Of a DNA stretch of 64,000 nt, positions 33,715 to 45,900 are shown one piece after another. The position numbers were made by a program, and so were the translations under genes. The stretch covers positions 136,501 to 200,500 of the forward strand of contig CP114484.1 of the NCBI GenBank assembly GCA_027186245.1, written 5' to 3'. The notes below the pieces were generated by a model. The model saw nothing but the letters and a program-made list of their open reading frames with translations, was not told where the DNA came from and ran no database searches. Within the stretch, counting starts at the first letter, position 1. The number at the start of each line of letters is the position of its first letter. This DNA is from Coriaria nepalensis. Taxonomy: Eukaryota > Streptophyta > Magnoliopsida > Cucurbitales > Coriariaceae.

Positions 33715-36700
33715 ATGGACGAGAATGAACAAACAGGTAGCCCTAATTGGGGTGCTTCGTTTATCATGCAAACAACAGAAGATGTTGCAAGAGCCGTTGC
33801 AGCAGCAGCTGCTGCTTCTACTTCTGTTCACTCGCCTCGTCCATCTGTCATATTTTCATCAAAAGATGAGAGTGGTGGTAGTCCACTTCAAAGAATTCAG
33901 CGCCAGTTTACACGAATGCTCAAAGGCTCTTCAACTCCTCCCCAAGTGAAAAGCGCGAACTACAATCCAGAAGTTTTGACTAGCCAAAAGCGTCAGTGGA
34001 CGAGCTTCCAGTTGCAGTACTTGGTATTCTATTTTGTTTGGGGCATCCCTTCATATTTCTCTATTCCTTTTTCCTTTTAAGGAAGAAATGTGGTGTTAAT
34101 TGCTTTGTTATTTTAAGTTTTCAGGATCATCGATCTTGGAAGGAACCCACGAGGCTGTTTGAGAGCATGGTTGTAGTTGGGCTTCATCCTAATTGTGACA
34201 TTCAGGCACTTCATAGGCAATGTGTTTCGAGGAAGTCCGAAGGATCTGGCAGATTTCGAGCTAAACTTGGTGGTCAAAATCAATCTCGCGTAGAACCAAA
34301 TATTGAACCTCAGGTGGGAACTCTTGTCAATCAAGGTTGGTTTATAATGGAAACTGAATGCCTTAAAAGTTTTGGAACATTAACTATGAATATCCTTCCT
34401 TGACTTTCAGGTTCTATTTGTTTACCCTCCGGACAAGCAGCTGCCGCTCAAATACAAGGATCTTCTTTCATTTTGCTTCCCTGGAGGCCTGGAGGTTGGG
34501 TGGATGCTTGTTGAGTCTTTTCACTTTTAACTTGAATGGTTAAATATGTCTCTCTTTTGCTGATATTTATATGGTTGTTTTCTCCACTCATGTATTGGTA
34601 TATTCTTTTTTGGTTTATTAGACACGACGTAGAGATACTTGTGTATTATTGTCTCTAAGAGTTGGTACTGGTGATTTAGGTTCATGCTGTTGAGAGAACT
34701 CCTTCCATGAGTGAGTTGAATGAAATTCTTCTTGGGCAGGTAATTTATCTCTACCATGAGCCCATCATATTATCATGTCGAAATACCTTTCCCAATTTTC
34801 TGATAGTGGTCTAATTATGATGACGCCTGCTGCAGGAACGCTTTAAGCAAAGCAACCTATCATTTGTATTCCGGTTACAGGTAATTAAATACTTTTTTTA
34901 ATTTTGCTTCCTTTTTTATAGTTGTTCATCATACTCTTATCTCCTTTGACATTTTCTGGTTCCTATATGAGTTTCTCCATTACTGTAAGCTACAACATAA
35001 TAGTGCTACTTATAGTGGGAGCTGCTATTTCAATTGGTATGGAAATTATGTCTTGTAGGTCGCGGATGATTCAACGTTATATGGATGCTGTGTCTTAGTT
35101 GAAGAATTAGTTCAAAAACCATCCGGGCTACTTTCCATTGTTTCAGATACACGACCTTCCTACTCACCTTTGAGCCGCCATTTATTAACCACTCGCCGAT
35201 GCTATTGCATGCTTTCCCGCCTTCCATTCTTTGAATTGCATTTTGCTGTGTTAAATAGGTGCGTATGTAGCATAGTTTATGCTCTCTTTTGTTCATGACT
35301 ATATGTATCTTGACCTTTTTGTTATTTCACCATAGCATCTTTACTGAAGAAAGACTTGAAAGGTTAGCTAAAGGTATCAATATTCTAAATTTCCAATCCC
35401 CTGAAAATTGTGATGATGAAGAATATGTGGTAGAAGATATAGATAGTTTGTCATTGAATCAGAGAGATTCTCAAGATAGGGATTGTGGAATGGAAGAAAC
35501 TTCCCAATGTGCTACTGATTGTGAAAGTCAGCCAGAGCATCAGGTGCTTCAGGGTGACTTTCACTTCATAAAGAAAGACCTCAGTGATAGTTTAGTTGTT
35601 CCAGTTGAGGTTGAAACAGTAATGGTCATGGCTAAGCTAGACTCTGGTGCTACAAACCAAGAAGATTGTAGTAACAATGTTGACGACTTTTCAAGAACCA
35701 AACAATTTCCAAATGCTGTTTTGCCTTTCCTGCGCTATTATCAACATGAAAGCTCTGATTCCTCCTCCAGGTGTAGAATATCAGTTCAATCAACAATGTA
35801 TCTGTCTTTTGTCCAAGTTGCTTGAGTTTGTAAACTCATAAATGTAATACTTTGTTTTTTACGCAGCTTTCAGGGGTCTCCAAGCGAAGACAGGAATTCT
35901 AGGAGTGACATTGATGATACAGAGACAGATGAGGCCACTTTCTCTGGGCAGGAAGATCCAAATGACCTTATTGAAATTTTTGAGTGGGCTAAGGTTTTTG
36001 TAACTCTACTTTGGGTGGAATCCTATGCTATATCTTTTAGCTATATGCTATGTGGTTCTTGTGCACTAATATTAGAAATCATCTTTTCTTCCAGGCAAAT
36101 AACCATGGATCATTACAAATTATATGTGATTATTACCGGTTACATTGTCCTGCTAGGGGTTCCACCCTTTGCTTCCATCCCTTAGAGCATCTGCATCCCT
36201 TGGAATATCATAGAGCAGATGAAACAGTTTTACACTTTACTGGCTCAGCTATTGATTTAAGATCTTGCCGTTCAAATTTGGCAATGGCTGAGGTAACCGT
36301 AGGACTCTGGCTTTGTGTGGACCAGATAATCCAATCTCCCTACTTTCACTTTTTCAGGATTTAAGTTGTGCTTTTCCTATAGCAATCACATCCTGCACAC
36401 AAAAACCCAAACCAAGTTTCTTTGCGCTTTTTATGGTGGCTAATCCATACCTTCTTTGCTGTTGATCCTTTTCAGGCACAAAGTGCACTCTTGATAGAGG
36501 AGGAAGCAACTGCCTTATCTATATGGGCCGTCGCATGCTTGTGTGGTTCCTTACGCCTTGATAACGTATGTTCATGTGAATCATTTTTACATTTTTTTTT
36601 TCCTTCTAAGTACTTTATTGAGCGAGTTGGTGTTATCTTTTGTATTTGCCCTTTGCAGATATTAACGTTATTTGCTGGAGCACTGTTGGAAAAGCAGATT

Positions 36701-38136
36701 GCCATTACATGTTCCAATCTGGTATGTAGCTTTTTTCTTATGAAGTTGATGTGCTAGGTTTCTTAAGAGCCCCCAGCCCCGTCCCCCCCCGCCCCACCGC
36801 AAAAAAAAAGCCTTTGGAAAATACTTGTCTCACAAACTCTTTGAATACAGGGTATCCTATCTGCTTCGGTTCTTTCAGTTATACCCCTGATTCGTCCCTA
36901 TCAATGGCAAAGCCTTCTAATGCCAGTATGGTTTCTATCTGATAAAAACTTTGGCTCGTGAAATTTTTTTTCGTTTGCTTTTATTTTGATTTTGCTCCCT
37001 TTTCTTTTCTGTCAAATGAAATAAAACTAATAGGTTCTACCAAATGACATGCTGGACTTTTTGGATGCACCTGTTCCGTATATAGTAAGTGCTGTTTGAC
37101 AATTTGGTTGCTTTGTTGATTTCCATTACTAGCTAGATATTAATTCATTGGTGAGGTTTGAAGAATATTTATTAATAGTAAATCTTAAATTTAGGTCGGT
37201 GTAGAGAATAAGACCAATGAAGTACAGTTGAAGTTGACTAACGTCATTCTGGTTGACTTCAACAAAAACCAGGTGAATTTGTGCTAGAAGTGCAAGCCCA
37301 ATTGGGTTAGCAATCATGTATTGTTTTACCTTTGTGCTAGAAGTGCAAGCCCAATTGGGTTTGCAATCATGTATTGTTTTACCTTTGACTTACTGGTTTG
37401 TATTGCATGATGCTATAGGTAAAGGCACCAACTATACCTCAACTTCCAAAATACAGGGAGTTGGTTTCATCCTTACGTCCACATCATGCAAAGCTTGTAG
37501 GAGAAAGCTATTTGGGAAGGAAAAGGCCAGTTTATGAATGCACCGAAGAGCAGGTTTTCTTTTTGCTAACATTTTCTGTACTCAAATCACATATTTTGTC
37601 GTTCAATAATTCATATTTTATTTTCCAAAAATATGTAGGTTGAAGCTGCAAAGGGTTTCCTAAAAGTGCTAAGAACGTACTTGGATTCGCTTTGCTCCAA
37701 TCTCCGTTCCCATACAATCACAAACGTGCAATCTAATGATGATAAGGTGAAAAACGGGGTTCTTGCATATATTATTTGTTTACTTAAAACAATGAAATTG
37801 TATAGCAATGAACATTTTACTTCATCAATGAAACAATGAACACTATATTCATATTTAACTTTGTTTTCTAAACCTTTTGAATTCTAGGTGTCATTGCTCT
37901 TGAAGGAAAGCTTTATTGACTCGTTCCCAAGCCGTGATCGACCATTTATGAAGGTGCGCTGCTTTCTGTGCCTATCCACTTTATTTTGCTCTTTAAGTTG
38001 TTTAGGTTATTGGAAGCACAATTTTAAACCCTTTTTTTTTTTTTGGGCTTTTGTCTTGTGCGAGCAGTTGTTTCTGGACACACAACTATTTTCTGTACAT
38101 ACAGATCTTGTTCTCTCTTTCTTCCAGAAGGAATAG
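33715..38136 (+). CDS. DENN (AEX-3) domain-containing protein
   Basis: Eighteen coding exons join in frame to 793 residues: 33715-34023, 34125-34313, 34411-34494, 34680-34739, 34836-34880, 35059-35258, 35336-35770, 35867-35993, 36095-36292, 36476-36565, 36659-36721, 36851-36925, 37034-37084, 37195-37272, 37419-37553, 37639-37746, 37888-37953 and 38068-38136. The exon containing the ATG starts at 33699. The uDENN part covers residues ~105-300 (LFESMVVVGLHPNCDI, VLFVYPPDKQLPLKYKDLLS). An acidic linker spans ~300-520. The cDENN core lies at ~540-670 (SLRLDNILTLFAGALLEKQI, LLMPVLPNDMLDFLDAPVPY). A dDENN-like tail follows. DENN proteins are guanine exchange factors for Rab GTPases. All introns are GT-AG. 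The gene looks intact. Confidence 0.92.
37281..37386 (+). repeat. 53-bp tandem duplication in DENN intron 14
   Basis: The unit starting gtgctagaagtgcaagccca at 37281 is repeated from 37334 with one visible base difference. It lies in the intron between 37272 and 37419. Confidence 0.95.
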
Positions 38137-40087
38137 TCTGAAGAATAATAGCGAAGGTTAGGCCAGAGTGTGATATGATCTTGTTGTAACTTGAACGCAA
38201 GTTCAATGATTATAAAATCAATAATTATTTCTGTATGAGTTTTTGGATTTTCTTGGCTCATAATGTAGAAAAGAAAATGCACCTCTCATCATATCTTCCG
38301 CTGAATTTTTGTTTGAAAATCTGCAAGGAATGTTGATAGTTTTAATGATGAAGGTGAAAATTTATAAACATGTTTGTATATACACATTTAAATGTCTTAA
38401 CCTTCAAGATATGATCACATTCTGATGATGGGGTTGGAAGTGCGGAAGTGGGGTCTTGTGCCAAAAGTAAAAGAAAATGCGGTTGAGGTAGGCATGTGTT
38501 CGAGTCAGGAACTATGTGCCCTTTTGAGAATAGTGTCAAATTTCATTTATAGTTAAGTTAGTGCACCCTCCTGCTTCCTACTCTACTCTACTCTACTCTA
38601 CTCTACCTCTTATTCCTTTCCCTATGGTAATAGTAACAGTAATATCAGTAATTTCTCTACCATGTTCAAACTGACTACGTGAAATCAATCACTTGCTCGT
38701 ACACTATACTTACATATACGGTATACACCTTTCCCTCTCAATTATTTTCAGTTCAGAGAAAAGGGAAAATCCTCTATTATTGTGATCATATATGATCACG
38801 TAACTTCAACAGGTTTAACATGTCTCACGTCTTACTAAATTTGCATTGATTAAAAAATGCTGGTGACCAAGTACGTAGAGATGATGCAAGTGTTGTTTGA
38901 GTGTTAAGATATGAATCCTCAGACTCTCCAACGCCAACGGTAGTTAATATGAAGCCAATAGAAGCTAAGCTAAGCGAAGCAAATAAATGCAGGTGCAGCA
39001 GATAGAAAGCAGGGCAGGGCTGGGGTTGGGTTGGAGAGTGAAAGATTGTTCAGATGGAAATGATGAATATATTTGCAGAGAGAGAGAGAGAGAGAGAGAG
39101 AGCAGAGGTTGATCGGACTTTCACCAAAATGTTAATGCTTTCAAAAGAGAGAGGACCGAAACCTATTGTCTAAGATAACCACTTTCTCTACTCTAATCTA
39201 CTAATTACTACACTGCTGTCTGCTGCTGCTACCTCTATAAACATAAAGCAAAAGCAGGAAAGCTAAAAAACAGAGTCCTCTTGACCTGACTCGAATCAAT
39301 TGAGTTGATATCTTTTATATATATATATTGAAATTCCGAAAATGAAAAAGATGAAAGTGGGGTGTACTGGAGGGTGATCAGAGAAAACTGAGAGGAAAAA
39401 AGGAACAGAAAAAAGTAAAAGAGTTTAGTAGCAGTAAAAGCTTCAACACTTCCTCCGTACTCTTTTTTGCAGAAGCACTGCCCCATTGCCTGCAGGCACC
39501 CAACCCAACCCAACACTCTCTCTCTAGCTCTCCTCTCTCAGATTATGATAAAAGTATCTGTCCTGTTTTTTTTTTCCCTTACGCTTATTATATTGTTTTA
39601 GTTTATGGGTTTCCGTAGAGATGTCAGAGACAAGAGCTGCTGCCAACAGAGGCAGCTTAGCCTGCAGAACCAGAAGCTGCAGACAGGTGCAGTCATAATC
39701 TGAGCAGAGAGAGAGAGAGGTGAGAGAGCATGCAGCATTATTATCAGAAACACCATTAGTTTTGTGCATGCACAGAAGATTTTGCAGCCCAATGGTTCCT
39801 GAAATAAATATACCTACTCTACTCTCTCTCTCTCTCTCTCTCTCTAGTCGAAGGAACTCTCCTCCTACTTCTGATCTCCCACTAATAAGTAATAACAATC
39901 CAAGCCAAAGAAGTAAGAGGATTATCAGGATTCTTGATTCTTTTAGAAACCCTACTGTTACTCCTCTTTTCTCATTAATATCCTCAACACCTCAACTTCA
40001 TTCTCTCACCTGGACTAGCTGCTTATTCTTCTTCTTCTTCTTTTTCTTCTGATCATCTCTAGCTCTTGGATATATTATTAAAAAATC
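38137..40087 (+). promoter_or_regulatory. spacer, promoter and leader of the GRF gene
   Basis: The stretch is the DENN 3' flank followed by the likely GRF promoter and long leader. It holds a CTACT pentanucleotide array (38578-38606), a (GA)n run (39078-39103) and a (CT)n run (39821-39845); pyrimidine tracts of this type are common in plant leaders. No other gene is supported. Confidence 0.5.
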
Positions 40088-41316
40088 ATGAGTAGTAGTG
40101 GTAGAAACAGGTTCCCGTTCACTGCAGCTCAATGGCAAGAGCTAGAACATCAAGCTCTCATCTTCAAGTACATGGTCTCAGGCATACCCATCCCTCCTGA
40201 TCTCCTCTTTAGCGTCAAAAGAAGCTGCTCTTCTACTTCTACCTGCTTGGACTCTCCTTTCACTTCAACCCTCTTCCCTCACCAACCTCAACACAGTAAG
40301 ATACAAAACTCTCTCTCTCTCATTTGAGTACTCATCACATATATGACTTTCTGGGTGCAGTGGGATGGAACTATCTGCAGATGGGTCCAGGGAGAAAAAT
40401 AGATCCAGAGCCAGGAAGGTGCAGAAGAACGGATGGGAAGAAATGGAGATGCTCAAAGGAAGCGTACCCTGATTCTAAGTACTGTGAAAGACACATGCAT
40501 AGAGGTAAAAACCGTTCAAGAAAGCCTGTGGAAGTTTTAAAAACAGCTTCACTTACTACTACTTCTACATCTCCTACTCCTACTCCTACTCCTACTATAA
40601 CTTCATCAGAACCCCAATCTCCCTACCTGCATTCCCCTTACACTAACAATATCAATAGTAACCATCTTACACATTACCCTTTTGCTTACCAAAACATGTC
40701 TTCCGTGAAACACCCTGAGATCGGCCCGTTCGACTCTGCTTTTTATTCTGATACCAACAAGGATTACAGGTTTGTCTGAATTAGTTAAACACAAGCTGTT
40801 ATATACATACATACATATATATACATATCTATATATTATAAGTGAATGACTAGCTAGTGTGGATTTTGTGATGTTTATCATGGAAGAAGGAACAGGTTTG
40901 TTTATGGGATGAAAAGGGAGGTGGACGAACATGCCTTTTTCTCAGCAGAGCCTTCTTCTGGAACAATGCGGGGCTTCTCTTCTTCATCTAATGATCACCA
41001 GTCTTCTTCTTGGCAATTAACACCACTCACTATGAGTTGCTGCTCTTCGTCCTCATCCTCTAAACAGCACAAGAGAGCTGATCATCAGCATGATTGTTAT
41101 AATGGGGTATTGGAGAGAATGGAAGAACCGCATGAAAAGACGGTTCACAGATTCTTCGACGAATGGCCGCCGCCCAAGGACAGAGAAACATGGCTCGATT
41201 TGGATGAGAAGTCGTCTAACAATAATGCTGGCTCGGTCTCTGCTATCCGCCTCTCCATGTCTATCCCTTGTACGACTACATCTCATCATCCCCATGATTT
41301 CTCCTCCCTCTTTTGA
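40088..41316 (+). CDS. growth-regulating factor (QLQ-WRC transcription factor)
   Basis: Three exons, 40088-40295, 40361-40769 and 40896-41316, give 345 residues. The QLQ domain ([20 protein letters not shown]) lies near residues 10-45 and binds GIF coactivators. The WRC domain ([20 protein letters not shown], then [15 protein letters not shown]) lies near residues 85-130, with its Cys3His zinc ligands and a basic nuclear signal. The rest is Ser/Thr/Pro-rich, ending in a low-complexity tail with [16 protein letters not shown]. GRFs promote cell proliferation in leaves and meristems. The short length and domain order resemble the GRF5/GRF6 type, but the exact orthologue is not assigned. A miR396 site sits in exon 2. 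Confidence 0.95.
40512..40533 (+). promoter_or_regulatory. miR396 target site
   Basis: CGTTCAAGAAAGCCTGTGG is the canonical GRF target with the extra C bulge, located at the end of the WRC-coding part. miR396 cleavage of GRF transcripts here is well established in plants. Confidence 0.92.
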
Positions 41317-42927
41317 AACAACAACTAGTACTCATAATGCAGAGTGAGTTTCTTAACTCACTACGACTACCTCTACTAGTGTCAGATTCTTCTTTCTGGG
41401 TCTTGATGATTTTCTTCACGACCAAAAAAAAAAAAACTTTTCTTCTGCTCGTGATTCCATGTTTTTCTATAGATCTGTGAATTTTTCTCCGTACTGGATT
41501 TGTGGGTTTAACTGGACATTTATATGTAATTTATGAGGGATGCAACTGTTTTCTGCTTCCCTGTATTGCTCCTTTTTGCATCTATCAGGTTTATAAGCAG
41601 TCTATGTGATCATCATCGCTTTCAGACAAAATATATATCAGTGACCAAGCTCGCTGCTAGCATGTTTGATGTGTCTTCTGGGTTTCGTTTTGGTTTTTCT
41701 AGTGTCTAATAATAATTGAGGGGCCCAACCCGAGGAGGAGGATTTGATAGTTAAACCAACGATGGGAAGAGGGAGAGTGCTCTGATCATGGAAACAAATG
41801 CAGTTGAGACTTGATCAGAAGGTATTGATTGGCATTGTTGGCGTAATTATTCACTCTCCCCACATATTTCGTTTTGAAGAAGATGCCGACACAGAACAGC
41901 ATTACTGCTGTTTTCATGTCAGTAGTTTTGGACACTTCTATCATCTTCTTCTTCGGAGATACTAGAATCCAAGTTACAGGGCAAGCATGCAATAATTTGC
42001 TCAGTTGACCTTAAAACTTCTTCCCAAGGCCTATTTGACCCTTAAACCCTTATATGTCTACAAGTTTGAAGATTTTCTCCTTAGTGACACATCATACAGT
42101 TATACCCAAATAAAAAAGAAATGGATGGGTTCCGGTCAAATTGCACCTGGCTGCTGCTCTGCAAGATGAAACAACCAAACCAGCCAAAACCAGGAATTAA
42201 AGCCAAGATTCCACTCAGCTTAAGCTTCTGGCAGAAGCATTGAAGTGTTCTGAGCCAACTGGTGAGAGCGTGGGTCTGTGGCTGCATACCTGTCAGCGTT
42301 CGGTCGAAAAATTACTCGAGATTTTGCAGTCTTTTTACAGTTACTTTTTACAGCACACCAAAAGGAAACCTTGCAAGTATAAAGTCAGTGGAAAAGTGAT
42401 AATTATAACCTCCACATCTAGTTCCCACACCTTCCTGCCTAACTATTTCCTACACACACATGCATACACATATACATATACCTATATGCATACAATATTG
42501 CTAATAGCTCCTTTTCAAGACAAGTTCATATCAAACAGCGCATGCAGAACAGCAGAAGGCACCTCAATTTCCACATCTTCAGCTTTTTTCAACCAATAAA
42601 AGTACGAATATGTTAATACAGCTCAGGCCATAAGTTACACCTCAGATGTTGTCAATGAATCAAGTTCTCAATATCATAGCTATAATCTTATATATATATG
42701 ATAAAAGAGACAATGTTTTCAAAACAGGCATCACATTAATGCAAGACGATATAAAATTAAGATGATTTTGGAAATGATAAATACACTTATCTTTAGCTAA
42801 TTTAGTACAAGAGACTTGTTTGTTAGTGATCTGTTGTACCCCATAACTCCCCTTGCAAATATGGACAAATTGCCGATCCCCCAGTTAAATGTCGGTCACC
42901 TTGTTTGATACGAGAATATTCACCATT
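41317..42927. other. 3' flanks of GRF and the CTR9 pseudogene
   Basis: These are converging 3' regions with AT-rich DNA and a short ACACATATACATA-like tract near 42450-42490. No coding sequence with family resemblance was found. Confidence 0.5.
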
Positions 42928-45900
42928 CTATTCGCCTCTAATTTCTCCATCACTTTCCTGCAGGGCAGGAGAGTTTTGCTGCTTTTCTAATGGTTCATCA
43001 TCTTCAGATTCTGACCAGGCCCTTCTTCGTTGAGCCGGGTTTGATGAAGGTGCAGCCTTCAACACAAAAACAATAATAAAAATTAATAAAGCTATCTTCC
43101 CAGGGCAACACACGCAAAAGGAGTATCTAAAAATGCCACCTTGTCTTCGGCATCAGAATCTTAAAGACCAGCTTCAGCAAGAGGATCCCGAGCATTGTCT
43201 TCCATGTCATCGTCTTGGTCGTTCAGTTGGTTTGTGTGTTCTATATAACCCAGGTCAGCATCTTCATCTTCTTGTTCTTGATCATCCTTTGTGTAACCTT
43301 CAACCTCCTCTGTCTCATAATGTGACTTTGAGCTCTTGTCCTTTTTTCTCCTCTTTCCACCCTTTCTTCTCCTTTTCTCGCTGTTCCCACCCTCATCGTC
43401 CATTTCAGACCTATCCCTTCGCTTGGAGCTAGGAGTGCTCTTCCATTGCTCCTGGGAGTTTTGACTTTCACGCAACTCACATATGTATCCAAAATACCTT
43501 TATACGTTTGAAATGTTCCTCCTGCTGGGTTACTCGCTTTTGCTTATCCTCTTGCTTCCTCCTCTCCGACTGTTTCCACCGAAGACTCGGATCAGATCCA
43601 ACATATTCAATTATTTCATTCAAAATCTCTGCAAAATGTAAACAACATACCTGAAGTTTCTTTTGTTCTTCTGCTTTACGACGGGCTTCCTCGGCCAATG
43701 CTACCTGACGTGCAAGTTCTTGTCTCCGCCGAATCTGCTGCTCCTCGCGCTCTGCAGCTTCTAGATGAAGTTTTTCCGCCCCTAACTAGTGCTTGCAGTA
43801 ATCAACATGTGTGTCGATTTTCTTCTCATCAAATCCATGAAGATGAAGGTTGGAAGCAGCCGACAACTGACTAAAAAGACGAACAGCATTTTCTAGCTCT
43901 GATACTGTTGAACGCACCTAAAAGATTAATGAGACGGCAGGATAAGAGAGGAGATTTGACAGGGAAAAAAGGGGAGTGGCCTTAGTTGAAATTTAGGATA
44001 GGCGGGGAAATAACCTCATCTGTAGTTCTTTTCGTCTGTTGTAGCATTGATGCTGAGAACTTTTGCATGGCAACACCCGCATCAAATCTTAAGGTGTAAT
44101 TTGACAGTGCCAAGTGGATGGCTTTCAGTAATGTTTTTTTGCAGTCTTGCCACTGCTCGGCTTCATAATGTGTTCGGGCTAAATAGAGAAGAAGTTGATA
44201 GTCTGTGTTAAAGTAGAAGTTCCGCAAGTAATTTTGATTCTGCAAGAGAACACGAAGAGTTTGCAGTGACAATAAGGAATTTGGAATAAAAAGAAAGTAA
44301 CAAATTAAGAACAGAAAAATAGCGCACCATTTTCACTGCCAATGCAAAATTTCCTTGAGCAAAATAGACATGATCCAGATTTATCCAAACTGCACAAAAA
44401 TGCTCCCACTTGCAGCTTCTTGAACCTACTAGCTGAAAAGCAAACAGGGGTAATTACTAGTTAAAAAATTAAGGTTATGCATGTTATAAAAGAGTTCGCA
44501 TAAATGGCTCACCTGTGTAAAAATATCTTTTGAAACATCAAATTGACCTTTTTCTGCCAATACCACTGCAGCTCCATTGGCGGCATATAAATTAGCAGGA
44601 TGCTGCACCAGAACATATAAATAAAGCACATGTCAATCATGAGATTGCATTGTTTAGGTAGAAGGGTGTGAAACAATATAGAATACAGAAAGAGAGAAAC
44701 TGAAGATGAAATCACATAAGCATACTCTTATGTAGAAAGGTACTTCCAATAACATCAGGTAAAGACAAAAGAGAAAGAAGATAACAAATTAACTTACTTT
44801 TGCATATAATTCCTTGGCTTTTTCCAAATGGGCGGCCTCTAGTTTAGGGGCTCTTTTCTCATTTCGAAGTGTGGCAAAGTAGTTCCAGTTGCCCTAATTG
44901 ATGTCACATAAATGTGTTTAGCACAAAGAAGTACAACCAGACAGAGAAAAAAAAATGTAGGAAATATGATAAGAATGAACAGAAGTGTGCACAAAACAAG
45001 ACCAGGGAGAGAGTCGCATAGGAATCTTTTCCTTCAGTGGCTTCACTAGCAGCACGGTAGGTTTCTTTTGCCTTGACCCAGTCATCATTTCTCAATTCCA
45101 GCTCCCCTAGCATAGATAGTGCATTTGGACACTTCCCATTCACCTTCAAAGCATCATTGACCTATGGAAGATATCACATTATTAAGCAAAGAATTTATTA
45201 GAAGATGGGAGAAAAGAGCACATTAACCATAAGGGATGCCAACCAGTTCAATGCTTAAATGAATGTTGTTTCGAGTCTTTGAGATAGGAGTAAGCCTTAG
45301 ATAAGCATCTACATAGTCTGGATACTGTAGAGAAAATGACATGGAAGTAAGCTAATGTAAGAGTCAGGACCTTGAAACAATAGTATTATTTATACCATAA
45401 AAAAGAATATATTCATCACAATAAAAATGCTATAAACCATGAAAAAATATTACCAATCTGATGCTCCCAACGGATCAAGAATGAATGTGATCCAATACAG
45501 ATATATATAAATTTTTGGAGATGCATACCTTAAACAAAATCAAACGATACAGTTTGCTAGTGATTTCTGTATTGTGTAACTGCTCCACTAATCTTGCTAG
45601 GTTAAACAGTGTTGCAACTTTATTCCAAGGCAGTGCCACGCTTTTACCCTCTTTCTCAAGTTGATGAAATAAATGCATTTCCTTGTATTGAGAAGTAGAT
45701 GCAGCAGCGTCAAAAACTGTGGATTTATCTTCATGTCCAATGATTTGAAGCCAGATTCCATCACCCATAGCCTCCTTGAAAACTTGTTCAGCCAGCTGAC
45801 AATCAAGAGCAAGTCATGGCTATTTTACCTTCACTTGATTGGAGAATCAACTTGTACAAAAGAGTGCATACCTCAAACTCCCCCCTCTCAAAGTGAAGAA

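Noticed and set aside
38700..39240. Possible microRNA precursor in the GRF upstream spacer
   Set aside because: Only short palindromes such as tgatcatatatgatca were noticed; no long hairpin arm pairing could be shown by eye.
39235..39898. Minus-strand frames upstream of the GRF gene
   Set aside because: Low-complexity sequence in the promoter or leader, without family resemblance.
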